Source of the DNA: Chromatiales bacterium (ex Bugula neritina AB1)
GTDB taxonomy: Bacteria; Pseudomonadota; Gammaproteobacteria; Granulosicoccales; Granulosicoccaceae
DNA length: 64,000 bases
Direction of reading: 5' to 3'
Assembly: GCA_001730015.1 (NCBI GenBank)
Contig: MDLA01000125.1
Coordinates: forward strand, 47,121-111,120
Of this stretch, positions 53,516 to 63,184 are shown one piece after another. Below the pieces are notes generated by a model. That model saw nothing but the letters and a program-made list of their open reading frames with translations, was not told where the DNA came from and searched no databases. The number at the start of each line of letters is the position of its first letter. Position 1 is the stretch's first letter. The translations under genes were made by a program, and so were the position numbers.

Positions 53516-54451
53516 GTGACTTCAAAACAAAGGCGGCAATTTCTGGCTGGCAGTGTGGCGATGGCATCTGGTGTGTTAATTCCGGCGCTGTTGCCCGCTA
53601 CCGTTCGGGCCGCACTGACAACCACGTGGGGCGACGGCGAGGTTACTGTTATCAGTGATGGGCATCTGTCGCTGCCGGCAAGCTTCATCGCGCCGCAGGG
53701 AATAGAAGTCACAGAGCTTGAGGCGCTGCTGGCGAAATATCAGTTGCCGACAGACCGCGCAACCCCCGATTGCAATATCACCTTGTGGCGAACAGAAAAT
53801 CGTCTGGTATTGTTTGATGTCGGCGCCGGGCCGAATTTCATGCCCAGTGCCGGTCAATTGCTCGCAAACATGGAAGAGCTTGGAATCGACCCTGCAGATA
53901 TCACCGATGTCGTCTTTACCCATGCGCACCCGGATCACCTCTGGGGTCTTATCGATGACTTCGACGAATTGGCGTTTCCGGAAGCGGCTTATTACATGGG
54001 CCGGGCGGAATGGGATTTCTGGCGCGCAGATGCCACGCTGGAAAAAATGCCGGAGGCGCGAAAATCGTTTGTAGTCGGGGCGCGTAATCGATTTGCCTAT
54101 CTCGAAGATCGCATTCAGTTGTTTGATGCCGGTGATGAAATTATTACCGGCCTTGAGGCGATAGATACAGCCGGGCATACGCCGGGGCACATGGCGTTTG
54201 CCGTGCACATCGGTAGTGAAAGTCTGGTGCTGGCGGGTGATGCTATCACTAATGTGGCGTTGTCTTTCGAACGACCGGACTGGCCATCGGCCTCGGACCA
54301 CGACCCCGAAGCGGGCCGTAAAACGCGCCGTAGGTTACTGGACCGACTGGCTGGCGATAACAGCCGGTTGGTGGGTTATCACCTGCCACATCCGGGGTTT
54401 GGCCGTGTGCTCGCAGAAGGTGATCATTTTCTTTTTGAGGCAGATGGCTGA
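53516..54451 (+). CDS. Tat-exported metallo-beta-lactamase-fold hydrolase
   Basis: About 311 residues. SKQRRQFLAGSVAMASGVL is a twin-arginine signal. THAHPDHLWG is the intact HxHxDH zinc motif, with later ligands in DTAGHTPGH, VLAGDAIT and YHLPHPGFG. Periplasmic zinc hydrolases of this type recur beside sox genes, but their substrate is not settled. GTG 53516 has GGGAG upstream and removes a lead lying in a repeat. The ORF track ATG 53486 is the alternative. Confidence 0.85.
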   Translation: MTSKQRRQFLAGSVAMASGVLIPALLPATVRAALTTTWGDGEVTVISDGHLSLPASFIAPQGIEVTELEALLAKYQLPTDRATPDCNITLWRTENRLVLFDVGAGPNFMPSAGQLLANMEELGIDPADITDVVFTHAHPDHLWGLIDDFDELAFPEAAYYMGRAEWDFWRADATLEKMPEARKSFVVGARNRFAYLEDRIQLFDAGDEIITGLEAIDTAGHTPGHMAFAVHIGSESLVLAGDAITNVALSFERPDWPSASDHDPEAGRKTRRRLLDRLAGDNSRLVGYHLPHPGFGRVLAEGDHFLFEADG

Positions 54452-54483
54452 AGATTCTTCGAATGGGTGTTTGCCCTGGAGCT

Positions 54484-54879
54484 TTAACCTGCTGGTGGAT
54501 TGCAGTAGAGATCGTGCAGGGTGGTGATTAAAGAACTGACTTTCGCGTCTGCGATGCTGTAATAGGCTAACCGACCGTCGCGACGGCAGGCAAGCAGGTT
54601 TTCCAGGCGCATTCGGGCCAGATGCTGCGATATCGTTGCCTGAGCCAGGCCGGTCGCCCGTTCAATTTCTGAAACTGACATTTCACCACCCTGCAAGGTG
54701 CACAATATCAGCAGCCGACCTTCGTGTGCCATTGCCTTGAGCATTCCAGTCGCAGCCTGAACCTGTGCTGCGAGTACGGCGGGGTCGCTACCGTTTACTG
54801 CGGCAGGGGTGTCTGCTGCTTTGCTGTTTACTTTTCGGTGGGAGGGTGGCATCTGCACAGGTGTAACGTTCAGTGGCAC
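54484..54879 (-). CDS. soxR: ArsR-family regulator of SqrR/BigR/SoxR (persulfide-sensing) type
   Basis: About 131 residues. A winged helix is formed by LKAMAHEGRLLILCTLQGGE and GLAQATISQHLARMRLENL. Cys in LLILC and Cys in DLYCNP align with the two cysteines that SqrR and BigR oxidise to a tetrasulfide bridge in reactive sulfur. A third Cys (LLACRRDG) lies between. It diverges from the sox operon and is its obvious repressor. The GTG start at 54879 has poor spacing. ATG 54852 is an alternative that also keeps the domain intact. Confidence 0.85.
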   Translation of the reverse strand: MPLNVTPVQMPPSHRKVNSKAADTPAAVNGSDPAVLAAQVQAATGMLKAMAHEGRLLILCTLQGGEMSVSEIERATGLAQATISQHLARMRLENLLACRRDGRLAYYSIADAKVSSLITTLHDLYCNPPAG

Positions 54880-54948
54880 CTCTGTGGTAGTGGCGCTGTG
54901 GATTGGTGGCGTTTTTTACGGCATTATATCGATTGCGGTAACTGGTGC

Positions 54949-54974
54949 ATATGAGCCTATTCACTTTTGCATAT
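54949..54974. promoter_or_regulatory. Candidate operator between soxR-like gene and soxX
   Basis: ATATG and CATAT arms are separated by 16 bases in an AT-rich stretch of the 172-bp divergent promoter region. It is weak as a dyad and offered only as a place to look for the regulator's site. Confidence 0.25.
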
Positions 54975-55051
54975 TGTACCAAAACCAGAGCTTGTCTATT
55001 GTTAGGTGATAGGTGCCACACCGAAACCGTTAACCAGAGGAATGTGAGTCT

Positions 55052-55531
55052 ATGATGCGCACGAAGAACCGGTTTATCCGATCCGCGTTGTCCATTGTGT
55101 TTGCCGGGTCGGTTTTCTGCCTCGAAGCCAGTGCTGATTCCCCCGTACTGCCGGCAGATGTGCAGTTCAGCGATATGGCCGTTTCTGCATCATTAACCGG
55201 TGTTGCCGGAGATGCCGCAGCAGGGCGGAAAATATTTGCCAATCGCAAACAGGGTAATTGCCTGGCATGCCACGCCGCAACCGATCTGAAAGAGCAATTG
55301 TTTCACGGTGGAGTTGGCCCGTCTCTCGATGGAGCAGGCAGCCGCTGGTCGGAAGGGCAGTTGAGAGCCATAGTGGTCAATGCGAAAACCATGTTCAGCA
55401 GCGAGACCGTTATGCCGGGCTTCTATACGCTTGAAGTTGGAGCAGATGTACGAAAAGATCTGATCGGCAAGACCATACTCAGCGCGCAGCAGGTGGAAGA
55501 TGTGGTCGCCTACCTGACTACTTTAAAATAG
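55052..55531 (+). CDS. soxX: SoxX, monohaem cytochrome c subunit of SoxAX
   Basis: A 159-residue protein with a Sec signal. Haem is bound at CLACH, and MPGFYTLEVG near the end contains the distal Met of SoxX. GVGPSLDGAGSRWSEGQLRA is typical of the family. SoxAX joins thiosulfate oxidatively to SoxY in the periplasm. It is the first gene of the sox operon, followed by soxY after 41 bp. Confidence 0.92.
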   Translation: MMRTKNRFIRSALSIVFAGSVFCLEASADSPVLPADVQFSDMAVSASLTGVAGDAAAGRKIFANRKQGNCLACHAATDLKEQLFHGGVGPSLDGAGSRWSEGQLRAIVVNAKTMFSSETVMPGFYTLEVGADVRKDLIGKTILSAQQVEDVVAYLTTLK

Positions 55532-55572
55532 ATACCTCAAATATATTTGTGCCCTCCAAAGGAGACTCAACA

Positions 55573-56028
55573 ATGAAGATTAACAGGCGCAGTGCCCTAC
55601 GAAAGACCGGGCAGATCGCTCTGGCGAGTGTGTTTGGCGGCAACATCGTCAACGTTCTTGCTGATGCGGCAGCCACAAGCAAGGCAATTGCTGAATTTGC
55701 CGGAGACGCCACTCCAGCAGCAGGTACCATCACGTTAACAGCCCCGGAAATAGCCGAGAATGGCAACACGGTACCAATCTCGGTTTCAGTTGAAAGCCCG
55801 ATGACAGAAGAATCCTATGTTGAATCGGTGATGATTGTCGCCGAAGACAACCCCAACCCGGAAGTGGCCACTTTTCACTTTACACCAGCCAGCGGAGTAG
55901 CCCGCGCTTCAACACGTATGCGGCTGGCTAAAACACAAAACGTTATTGCGGTGGCGAAAATGAACGACGGTTCGGTATTCACAGACACCCGCAATGTGAA
56001 AGTTACAATCGGCGGTTGCGGCGGATAG
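55573..56028 (+). CDS. soxY: SoxY, sulfur-carrier protein
   Basis: A 151-residue protein. NRRSALRKTGQIALASVFGG is a Tat signal and the C-terminus is GGCGG, where the Cys carries the sulfur intermediate on a swinging arm. AAGGAGA precedes ATG 55573. The ORF track's start at 55549 adds eight residues. SoxY works as a heterodimer with SoxZ, which follows 15 bp downstream and has no signal of its own, so the pair is probably exported together. Confidence 0.96.
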   Translation: MKINRRSALRKTGQIALASVFGGNIVNVLADAAATSKAIAEFAGDATPAAGTITLTAPEIAENGNTVPISVSVESPMTEESYVESVMIVAEDNPNPEVATFHFTPASGVARASTRMRLAKTQNVIAVAKMNDGSVFTDTRNVKVTIGGCGG

Positions 56029-56043
56029 AGACGGAGAAAAACA

Positions 56044-56370
56044 ATGGCAGCAAAACCCAGAGTCAAGGTTCCCAAAAAAGCATCGGCCGGGGATATCATC
56101 ACCATCAAAACACTGATCAGCCATAAAATGGAATCAGGTCAGCGCAAAGATAAAAAAACCGGTAACGTCATACCGCGCAAAATTATTAATAAGTTCAGTT
56201 GTGAATTTAATGGTAATGCTGTGTTCAGTTGTGATCTGGACCCGGCGGTTTCTGCAAACCCGTACCTCGAATTCAGTGCGCGTGTTAATGAATCGGGGAC
56301 TTTCAGGTTTTCCTGGACCGACGATGACGGCACTGTGACTGAAGCCGAAAAAAATATAGTAGTATCCTGA
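56044..56370 (+). CDS. soxZ: SoxZ, sulfur-carrier complex partner
   Basis: A 108-residue protein with the SoxZ pattern: KPRVKVPKKASAGDIITIKT, LISHKMESGQRKD and FRFSWTDDDGTVTEAEKNI. It has no signal and no cysteine except one in a strand. It forms SoxYZ with the preceding gene product. Its start has GGAGAAAA upstream. Confidence 0.96.
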   Translation: MAAKPRVKVPKKASAGDIITIKTLISHKMESGQRKDKKTGNVIPRKIINKFSCEFNGNAVFSCDLDPAVSANPYLEFSARVNESGTFRFSWTDDDGTVTEAEKNIVVS

Positions 56371-56508
56371 GGCATTTTGCTCAGGCGGGTGTATATGCGC
56401 GTCGGTACTCTTTGCGGGGTACGGCGTAATGAAACTAATAACACTAAATAGCCCGGTCCGAATAGCTGATTTTATTGTTGGATTCCGGGGCTGATCTGGA
56501 GCGAGTTC

Positions 56509-57372
56509 GTGAGAAAAATGTTGCGGTGGTCATACGGCCTGACAAGTGGTTTATTGCTAACCGGGCTGACAGCAGCGGTGATAGCCGATCCGGTCGATGA
56601 TGTGCTTGTTATAGACGAAGAAATCGAAATGATGACGCGAGTCGCGCCACCTGAGGGCCACCCGTTATCGGAGGTAATCTCCGGCTGGCACTATCGAACT
56701 CCCGAAACCCGTGCTCTGGAGGCTGATAGTTTTCAAAACCCCGGTCTGCTTGGCGTGGAACAGGGTGAATCTATCTGGTACACCGTAGATGGTACTGAAG
56801 GTAAATCCTGCGGCACCTGCCATGGTGATGCCGGGGAGTCTATGAAGGCGGTTGGTTCAAGTTACCCGAAATGGCATAAAGCCACTAACCGCCCGATCAA
56901 TGTAGAGCTTCAGATCAACCAGTGTCGCGTAAACAATATGGGCGCAGAGGCCTACAAGTTTGATAAAAGCGGCCAGAAGCCACTAACAGCCTATATCAAG
57001 CATCAGGCGCTGGGTAATCCGGTTGAAGTGAACCTGGATGAAGGCGATATGCAGGCCTGGTGGGAGAAAGGCAAGGAACTCTACTACAAGCGTACCGGCC
57101 AGCTGAATCTGTCGTGTGCTTCCTGCCATGAGAAAAACAACGGCAACTATATTCGCGCTGATCATCTGAGCCAGGGTAACGTTAACGGCTTCCCGACTTA
57201 TCGACTCAAGCAAGGTACCCTGATTTCGCTTCACAATCGATTTCGAGGCTGTATTCGTGATACTCGTGCCGAGTTTCCGGCAGCATTTTCCGATGACTTA
57301 ATGGCGCTGGAACTCTATGTGACATGGCGTGGTACGGGTCTTTCTGTTGAGACACCCGGAGTGCGTCAGTAG
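56509..57372 (+). CDS. soxA: SoxA, diheme cytochrome c subunit of SoxAX
   Basis: A 287-residue protein with a Sec signal and GTG start. Haem sites are CGTCH and CASCH, making this the diheme form. The catalytic Cys haem ligand is in FRGCIRDTRAEFP near the C-terminus. SoxAX catalyses the first step, forming the disulfide bond between thiosulfate and SoxY. It lies 138 bp after soxZ, with no terminator seen. Confidence 0.94.
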   Translation: MRKMLRWSYGLTSGLLLTGLTAAVIADPVDDVLVIDEEIEMMTRVAPPEGHPLSEVISGWHYRTPETRALEADSFQNPGLLGVEQGESIWYTVDGTEGKSCGTCHGDAGESMKAVGSSYPKWHKATNRPINVELQINQCRVNNMGAEAYKFDKSGQKPLTAYIKHQALGNPVEVNLDEGDMQAWWEKGKELYYKRTGQLNLSCASCHEKNNGNYIRADHLSQGNVNGFPTYRLKQGTLISLHNRFRGCIRDTRAEFPAAFSDDLMALELYVTWRGTGLSVETPGVRQ

Positions 57373-57626
57373 CGGCTACTTGTGTAGCGTAAGCGGCCAG
57401 CCAGATATATATTTTTATACCTGCGGGCAGTCGTCGTTAGTACCGGCGCTGCTTGGCAGGTGAATAACCCGCTTTATATAATTCGAACACCGTTTGCGGC
57501 CAAAAGGCGTTACAGGCTTCGCAGAGCCGGAACTTCGCAAACCCGCAATACTACTCAATAATCCGGCGCCCTGAGCGGGAGCTCCAGGGTGCATGGTGAG
57601 GTAGTGCCGACCTAACCGGAACCCCG

Positions 57627-59318
57627 ATGTTTACCCGTAGAGATTTTCTGCAATATGCTTCTGTAACCGCTGCCGTCACCGGCTTTTCCGGGGGACTGAC
57701 GCGAGTAGCTGCTCAGCAGCGTCTGCAGCAGGAAGACCTTTTGCAATTCGATGCAAAAGGCCAGGTAACCCTGCTGCACCTGACTGATATCCACGCACAG
57801 CTAAAGCCTATTTATTTCCGTCCGCCGTCAGAGAATTTTGGTGTTGGCGCGTTTGAAGGAATACCACCGCATCTGATCGGTGATGACTTCCTCAGGCATT
57901 TTAATATTGATCGCGGAACGGCGCTGGCTTATGCGCACACCATGGTTGACTACGTCAATATGGCGCAAACCTATGGACGGCTCGGCGGGCTTGATCGCAC
58001 GGCAACATTGGTGAAATCTATACGGGCGGAGCGCGGCGAGAACAAGGTGCTGATGCTCGACGGTGGCGATACCTGGCAAGGCTCCTATACCTGCCTTAAA
58101 ACCAATGCGCAGGACATGGTCGATTGCATGAGCCTGCTAAAGCCCGATGCCATGGTCGGTCACTGGGAATTTACCCTGGGTGCTGATCGCGTACTGGAAA
58201 TCATAGACGGCCTGGACTATCCGTTCCTGGCCAGCAATATCGTTGATCTCGACTGGGAAGAACCGGTGTTCGAGAGCACTGCGTTTTATGAAAAAGGCGG
58301 GGTGAAAGTTGCGGTTATCGGCCAGGCAATGCCCTATACGCCTATTTCGAACCCGCGGTATATGTTTCCGGAGTGGTCGTTCGGGCTGCGTACCGGCCTG
58401 CTGCAGGAAAATGTAAACAACGCCCGGGACGAGGGTGCCGAGGTGGTGGTTCTGCTTTCGCACAACGGCTTTGATGTCGACCAGAAACTGGCAGGCGTTA
58501 TAACGGGGCTCGATGTCATTCTAACCGGCCACACGCACGACGCTGTACCCCATGCGCTGAAAATCGGCAATACCCTGGTGATGTCATCGGGTTCGCACGG
58601 CAAGTATCTGGGGCGCATTGATTTGCAGGTGAAAGGCGGCAAAGTGGTGGATCATAGCTCCACGTTAATACCGGTATTTTCTGATGTGATCACGCCTGAC
58701 CCGGAAATGAAGGCAAAAATAGATGAAGTACGGGCGCCCTATGAAAAAGAGGTCACCCGGGTGATTGGTAAAACGGAAGGTCTTCTCTACCGCCGGGGCA
58801 ATTTCAACGGCACCTGGGATGATCTGATCTGCGAAGGCATGATGGAAGAGCGCGATGCCGAGTTGGCATTCAGCCCGGGGTTCCGCTGGGGTACTACGCT
58901 GCTGCCCGGTCAGGATATCACCATTGATGATCTATACACCGAAACCGCCATGACCTACCCTTCGGTTTATCGCCTTGAATTCAGCGGAAAGCAAATTAAA
59001 GATATTCTCGAAGATGTCTGCGACAATCTGTTTAATAAAGACCCGTTCTTTCAGCAGGGTGGTGACATGGTTCGAGTCGGTGGTATGGGCTATACCTGCG
59101 CACCGAAAGAATCTATAGGGTCGCGCATCAGCAATATGACTCTGCTGAAAACCGGTGAACCGATTGATCCTAACCGCTCCTATACGGTAGCCGGATGGGC
59201 GTCTGTTAATGAAGGCGTGGAAGGGCCCGCAATTTACGACCTGATGGAAACCTATATCAGTAAGCAAGATACTATTAATGTACCTGAAAATGAGGCGGTC
59301 AAAATTATTGGCGTGTAA
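57627..59318 (+). CDS. soxB: SoxB, dimanganese thiosulfohydrolase
   Basis: A 563-residue protein of the 5'-nucleotidase superfamily with a Tat signal (TRRDFLQYASVTAAV). HLTDIHAQL, LDGGDTWQGS, VGHWEFTLG and LTGHTHDAVP carry the metal ligands. It hydrolyses the sulfone sulfate from SoxYZ-bound thiosulfonate in the periplasm. It follows soxA by 254 bp, a gap with no gene that could hold an extra promoter. Confidence 0.96.
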   Translation: MFTRRDFLQYASVTAAVTGFSGGLTRVAAQQRLQQEDLLQFDAKGQVTLLHLTDIHAQLKPIYFRPPSENFGVGAFEGIPPHLIGDDFLRHFNIDRGTALAYAHTMVDYVNMAQTYGRLGGLDRTATLVKSIRAERGENKVLMLDGGDTWQGSYTCLKTNAQDMVDCMSLLKPDAMVGHWEFTLGADRVLEIIDGLDYPFLASNIVDLDWEEPVFESTAFYEKGGVKVAVIGQAMPYTPISNPRYMFPEWSFGLRTGLLQENVNNARDEGAEVVVLLSHNGFDVDQKLAGVITGLDVILTGHTHDAVPHALKIGNTLVMSSGSHGKYLGRIDLQVKGGKVVDHSSTLIPVFSDVITPDPEMKAKIDEVRAPYEKEVTRVIGKTEGLLYRRGNFNGTWDDLICEGMMEERDAELAFSPGFRWGTTLLPGQDITIDDLYTETAMTYPSVYRLEFSGKQIKDILEDVCDNLFNKDPFFQQGGDMVRVGGMGYTCAPKESIGSRISNMTLLKTGEPIDPNRSYTVAGWASVNEGVEGPAIYDLMETYISKQDTINVPENEAVKIIGV

Positions 59319-59406
59319 GCGCCTTTGCTGAGTTTGCCTGTTTTTTTATCAAATACATGTAATTATTCATATATGTGAATTCATAACTATTCTGGAAGAA
59401 ATTCAA

Positions 59407-60765
59407 GTGAAACAAAGTACACCACAGGACCCGGCGTCCGGGTTGAAGGTTCGATCAGAAGATCCACTGGTGGAATCCGAAAGCAAGGTCGGTGATATAA
59501 ATTTACCTGACATGGGGCGGCGCAAGATAATTGCCGGCGCAATGGGTGCCGGGCTGGGTACCGTCGCGGCAGGTGGAGCGGCGCTTGCCAGTGTACCCAC
59601 TCCGGACCCGCTCATTACTGAAGTACAGGACTGGAACCGTTACCTGGGCGACGGCGTAGATGCACGCCCCTATGGCAGACCATCGTCATTTGAAAAAAAC
59701 GTAGTGCGGCGAGATGTATCGTGGTTGACCGCAGATTCTAAATCGTCAGTTAACTTTACGCCGCTGCACGAGCTCGACGGAATTATCACACCGAACGGCT
59801 TGTGCTTTGAGCGGCATCATGGCGGTATTGCAGAAATAGACCCGGCAGATCACCGGGTGATGATCAATGGTCTGGTCGATACGCCGCTGGTGTTCACACT
59901 GCAGGATGTGCTTCGCTTTCCGCGTGAAAATCGACTTTATTTTCTGGAATGCGCAGCCAACACCGGCATGGAGTGGCGTGGTGCGCAGCTCAACGGCTGT
60001 CAATATACGCATGGCATGGTGCACAACGTTATGTACACGGGTGTTCCATTGAAGTATCTGCTGGCGGAAGCAGGGGTAAAAAGCAGGGGTAAGTGGCTGC
60101 TGCCGGAAGGTGCTGATCCATCGCATATGACCCGGTCTATACCGATAGAAAAAGGCCTGGACGACTGCCTGGTTGCGTTCAAAATGAATGGCGAGGCGCT
60201 GCGACCGGAACAGGGCTATCCGCTGCGGCTGGTAGTACCCGGGTGGGAAGGCAATATGTGGGTGAAGTGGTTGCGGCGTATTGAAGTGGGCGATCAGCCG
60301 TGGCATCAGCGGGAGGAAACGTCTAAATATACGGATTTACTGGAAGATGGCAGAGCCAGGCGTTTTACCTGGACAATGGATGTGAAGTCGGTGGTCACTA
60401 ATCCGAGCCCGCAGGCGCCGATTCGCCATGGCAGAGGGCATATGGTTGCAACCGGCCTGGCGTGGTCGGGGCATGGCAGGGTTAAACGGGTAGATGTATC
60501 ACTTGACGGCGGCCGCAACTGGCAGCATGCCCGCCTGGACGGTCCGTCGCTGTCGAAATCGGTGCATCGGTTTTACTATGAATTTAACTGGGATGGAAAA
60601 CCAATGCTGATACAAAGTCGTGCTATCGATGAGCAGGGCCATGTGCAGCCGACCAAGCAACAGTTGCGTGCGGCCCGGGGCGTTAATTCTATATATCACA
60701 ACAACAGTATTCAGACCTGGCTGGTCGGCAACGATGGAGGAGTTGAAAATGTTGAAGTATCTTAA
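59407..60765 (+). CDS. soxC: SoxC, molybdenum subunit of sulfane dehydrogenase
   Basis: A 452-residue sulfite-oxidase-family protein with a Tat signal (RRKIIAGAMGAGLGTVAAGG) and GTG start. The molybdenum-ligating Cys is in FLECAANTGMEWRG. HRFYYEFNWDGKP lies in the dimerisation domain. SoxCD oxidises the sulfane sulfur left on SoxYZ, so the organism should oxidise thiosulfate fully without sulfur globules. soxD overlaps its 3' end. Confidence 0.94.
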   Translation: MKQSTPQDPASGLKVRSEDPLVESESKVGDINLPDMGRRKIIAGAMGAGLGTVAAGGAALASVPTPDPLITEVQDWNRYLGDGVDARPYGRPSSFEKNVVRRDVSWLTADSKSSVNFTPLHELDGIITPNGLCFERHHGGIAEIDPADHRVMINGLVDTPLVFTLQDVLRFPRENRLYFLECAANTGMEWRGAQLNGCQYTHGMVHNVMYTGVPLKYLLAEAGVKSRGKWLLPEGADPSHMTRSIPIEKGLDDCLVAFKMNGEALRPEQGYPLRLVVPGWEGNMWVKWLRRIEVGDQPWHQREETSKYTDLLEDGRARRFTWTMDVKSVVTNPSPQAPIRHGRGHMVATGLAWSGHGRVKRVDVSLDGGRNWQHARLDGPSLSKSVHRFYYEFNWDGKPMLIQSRAIDEQGHVQPTKQQLRAARGVNSIYHNNSIQTWLVGNDGGVENVEVS

Positions 60766-61825
60766 CTTTCCGCTGCTGTGTGCTCTGCTGTGCTCGGGTT
60801 TTAATGTAAATGCACTGGCCGATGTTGCTAAGGGCGAAAAACTCTATCGGCAATGCCAGGGTTGTCACTCAATCGGCCCGGAGGCTGCAAACGGTTTTGG
60901 CCCGCAGCTCAATGGTGTATTTGAACGTGGCCCGGGTGGCGCTGATAAATTCGATTATTCACCAGCCTTTGATCGTGCGGTACGGCAGGGTATGCGCTGG
61001 ACCGATGTGTCCCTCGATGAATTTCTAAAAGCGCCGCGAAACTATATACCGGATACCCGCATGGCCTTTCCCGGTGTTAAAAATAAAGAAGACCGGCAGG
61101 AAATTATCGCCTATCTGAAACTGGTGGGCCTGGATGGCGAATTGCCTGAAACGGCAAAGCAGAAAGCCAGACGCTTGCGACTAACCCCACGCAAGCTGGC
61201 TGCAGAAACAGAAATACCGGCTCATGGTGTCTTGCATCTGGGTCGCCCCGCTTTGCCGGAAGAGGTTGTTGCCTGGGATATAGATATCCGCCCGGATGGC
61301 AAAGGTCTGCCAGAAGGGAGTGGCAGTGTGGAATATGGCACCGAGGTATATGAAGCCGGTTGCGCTGCCTGCCACGGAATATTCGGCGAAGGCCTGGGCC
61401 GCTGGCCGGTACTGGCGGGTGGCCATGATACACTCACAGATGAGCGACCGGAAAAAACAATCGGGTCATACTGGCCTTATCTGTCAACGGTATTTGACTA
61501 CATTCGACGTGCGATGCCGTTTGGCAATGCACGCTCACTAAGCGACGATGATATCTACGCCGTCACCGCCTACCTGTTGTATCTGAATGATCAGGTGGAC
61601 GAAGATTTTGTGCTAACCTCGGAAAACTTTAATAGCATACGCTTACCGAATGAGGCTAATTTCATTGCCGATAATCGCCAGTCCGAAGAGGCTGTTGCAA
61701 GTGCTGGTGAACCCTGTATGAGCAACTGTTTCCCTGAGCCGGCTGTGGTAACCGAGCGCGCCAGAATACTCGACGTGACCCCGGATAAAGACTCCGATGA
61801 AGACAGTTCAACCATTATTGATTAA
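60749..61825 (+). CDS. soxD: SoxD, diheme cytochrome c subunit of sulfane dehydrogenase
   Basis: A 358-residue protein from ATG 60749 (MLKYLNFPLLCALLCSG signal), with GGAGG upstream. The ORF track starts far upstream inside soxC. Haem sites are CQGCH near the N-terminus and CAACH around residue 205. The first half resembles mitochondrial-type cytochrome c (GPQLNGVFERGPGG). It passes electrons from SoxC to the respiratory chain. It overlaps soxC by 17 bp. Confidence 0.92.
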   Translation: MLKYLNFPLLCALLCSGFNVNALADVAKGEKLYRQCQGCHSIGPEAANGFGPQLNGVFERGPGGADKFDYSPAFDRAVRQGMRWTDVSLDEFLKAPRNYIPDTRMAFPGVKNKEDRQEIIAYLKLVGLDGELPETAKQKARRLRLTPRKLAAETEIPAHGVLHLGRPALPEEVVAWDIDIRPDGKGLPEGSGSVEYGTEVYEAGCAACHGIFGEGLGRWPVLAGGHDTLTDERPEKTIGSYWPYLSTVFDYIRRAMPFGNARSLSDDDIYAVTAYLLYLNDQVDEDFVLTSENFNSIRLPNEANFIADNRQSEEAVASAGEPCMSNCFPEPAVVTERARILDVTPDKDSDEDSSTIID

Positions 61826-61835
61826 TAATAACTCC

Positions 61836-62501
61836 ATGAGATCATTGCTAGTGTGTTGTGTTTCTATTGCCATCTCGACCATGTCAATGGCAGCTTTCGC
61901 ACAGGAAGGAAAAAACCTGTTTCGCCAGTGCGCATCGTGTCATGTGCTCGAAGCTGACGGGCCGGCGCGTATCGGCCCGCATCTGGCTGAACTGGGCGGG
62001 CGCAAAGCCGCCAGTGTGGCTGGCTATCGCTACTCTGATGCCTTGCTCGATCATTCCCGGCAAGGTTTGGTATGGACTGAAGAAACACTGGATCAATTTC
62101 TAGCGTCACCTGCTGCGTTTGTGCCAGGCACAAAAATGGGCTTTGCCGGTGTTAGCGATGCAGCTCGTCGGTCTGTACTGGTCATCTGGTTACTTGATGC
62201 CACAGCCGATGCAAATTCGACAGAATCAACTGCAATCAGAGACGACGTAAAAGCCGTGTTATCGCAAGAGGCCGATGCAGACTACGGCGAATATCTGGCT
62301 GGTGAATGCCTCACCTGCCACAAAGCAGAAGGTTCAGCAGGCGGAGTGCCATCGATTGTGGGTTTGCCGGCAGAGCGGTTCGTTCGTGCTATTCTCGACT
62401 ACAGAAACGGCACCCGGACAAATCAGGTTATGGGGCTAATGGCTGGAAATCTGGCAGATGCCGAAATCGCTGCGCTGGCGCTGTATTTTTCTACGTTGTA
62501 G
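61836..62501 (+). CDS. Diheme cytochrome c at the end of the sox operon
   Basis: About 221 residues with a Sec signal (MRSLLVCCVSIAIS). Haem sites are CASCH near residue 35 and CLTCH near 160. Each half resembles a small class I cytochrome c, the first like SoxD's (IGPHLAELGGRKAAS). It lies ten bases after soxD and probably accepts electrons from SoxAX or SoxCD, taking the place of SoxE. No SoxF flavoprotein follows. The start at 61836 is chosen because 61797 is inside soxD. Its ribosome-binding site is weak. Confidence 0.8.
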   Translation: MRSLLVCCVSIAISTMSMAAFAQEGKNLFRQCASCHVLEADGPARIGPHLAELGGRKAASVAGYRYSDALLDHSRQGLVWTEETLDQFLASPAAFVPGTKMGFAGVSDAARRSVLVIWLLDATADANSTESTAIRDDVKAVLSQEADADYGEYLAGECLTCHKAEGSAGGVPSIVGLPAERFVRAILDYRNGTRTNQVMGLMAGNLADAEIAALALYFSTL

Positions 62502-62553
62502 ATAATATAAATAGTGTGATCTTAGGTAAAATAGCTGGATTTTTAGAAGGATA

Positions 62554-62942
62554 CTATTTTCGCGCATCGTGACAATTGCAAGTGCCACTCCAGTTGAGTA
62601 TTTTGCGATCAGCGGTTAATAGTAATGCGCCGGATGTCATCGCGGTTGCAGTAATGATTCTGTCTGCAGCGTCGCCAGAAAACTCGTTTAGGGAGGCAGC
62701 TGAGATTCCGATTGATCCGTCAGCTGGTATTTCAACCAGTCCTGAGTGAATTAAGCTATTTCTTAGAGACTCGGTTGTTTGATTGAGTGTGATGCGCTTT
62801 TTGAGAGACAGCATTTCAATTTCCCACCAGCTGATTGCTGAGTTAGACAATGAATCTGCTGCTAATCCCTCATCGCATAGTATCCTAAAGAAGTGGCGTT
62901 ACTGACGAGCCAAAGCAGGGTATGTGTATCGAGCAGGGTCAC
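62554..62942 (-). pseudogene. VapC-type PIN toxin remnant, frameshifted
   Basis: The track ORF (62554-62850) covers the C-terminal two-thirds of a PIN domain (SAISWWEIEMLSLKKRI, DAADRIITATAM). Upstream, GTG 62942 starts VTLLDTHTLLWLVSNATSLG, the N-terminal PIN strand with the first catalytic Asp, in another frame. A shift near 62880-62890 separates them, so no full toxin is made. Confidence 0.8.
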
Positions 62943-63165
62943 GAGCCTGCATCCCATTGCTCAGAAATAGGCTCAATAATGTCCCCATTGATCTGAACCT
63001 GATCTTGACAGAATCCACATAGGGTCGCTACTTTTTTTGATAGGGTACAAACTGACCGACAGGCTTGCCGTTTTTGGTCACTAATACTGGTTCACCAGAT
63101 TCAGCAAACTGATCCATGACTTTCAAGCAAGTTGCTTTAAACTCGGATGCTTTGATGGTTTTCAT
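62939..63165 (-). pseudogene. Phd/YefM-type antitoxin remnant, frameshifted in a poly-A run
   Basis: MKTIKASEFKATCLKVMDQF and PVLVTKNGKPVGQFVPYQ begin a Phd/YefM antitoxin. After a run of seven A (63032-63038 as T on the plus strand) the frame stops. One more A would continue into INGDIIEPISEQWDAGS, the normal toxin-binding tail, ending in TGA that overlaps the vapC GTG. The DNA-binding half could still be made. Confidence 0.8.
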
Positions 63166-63184
63166 AAATGATAGTTTTCTTTTG

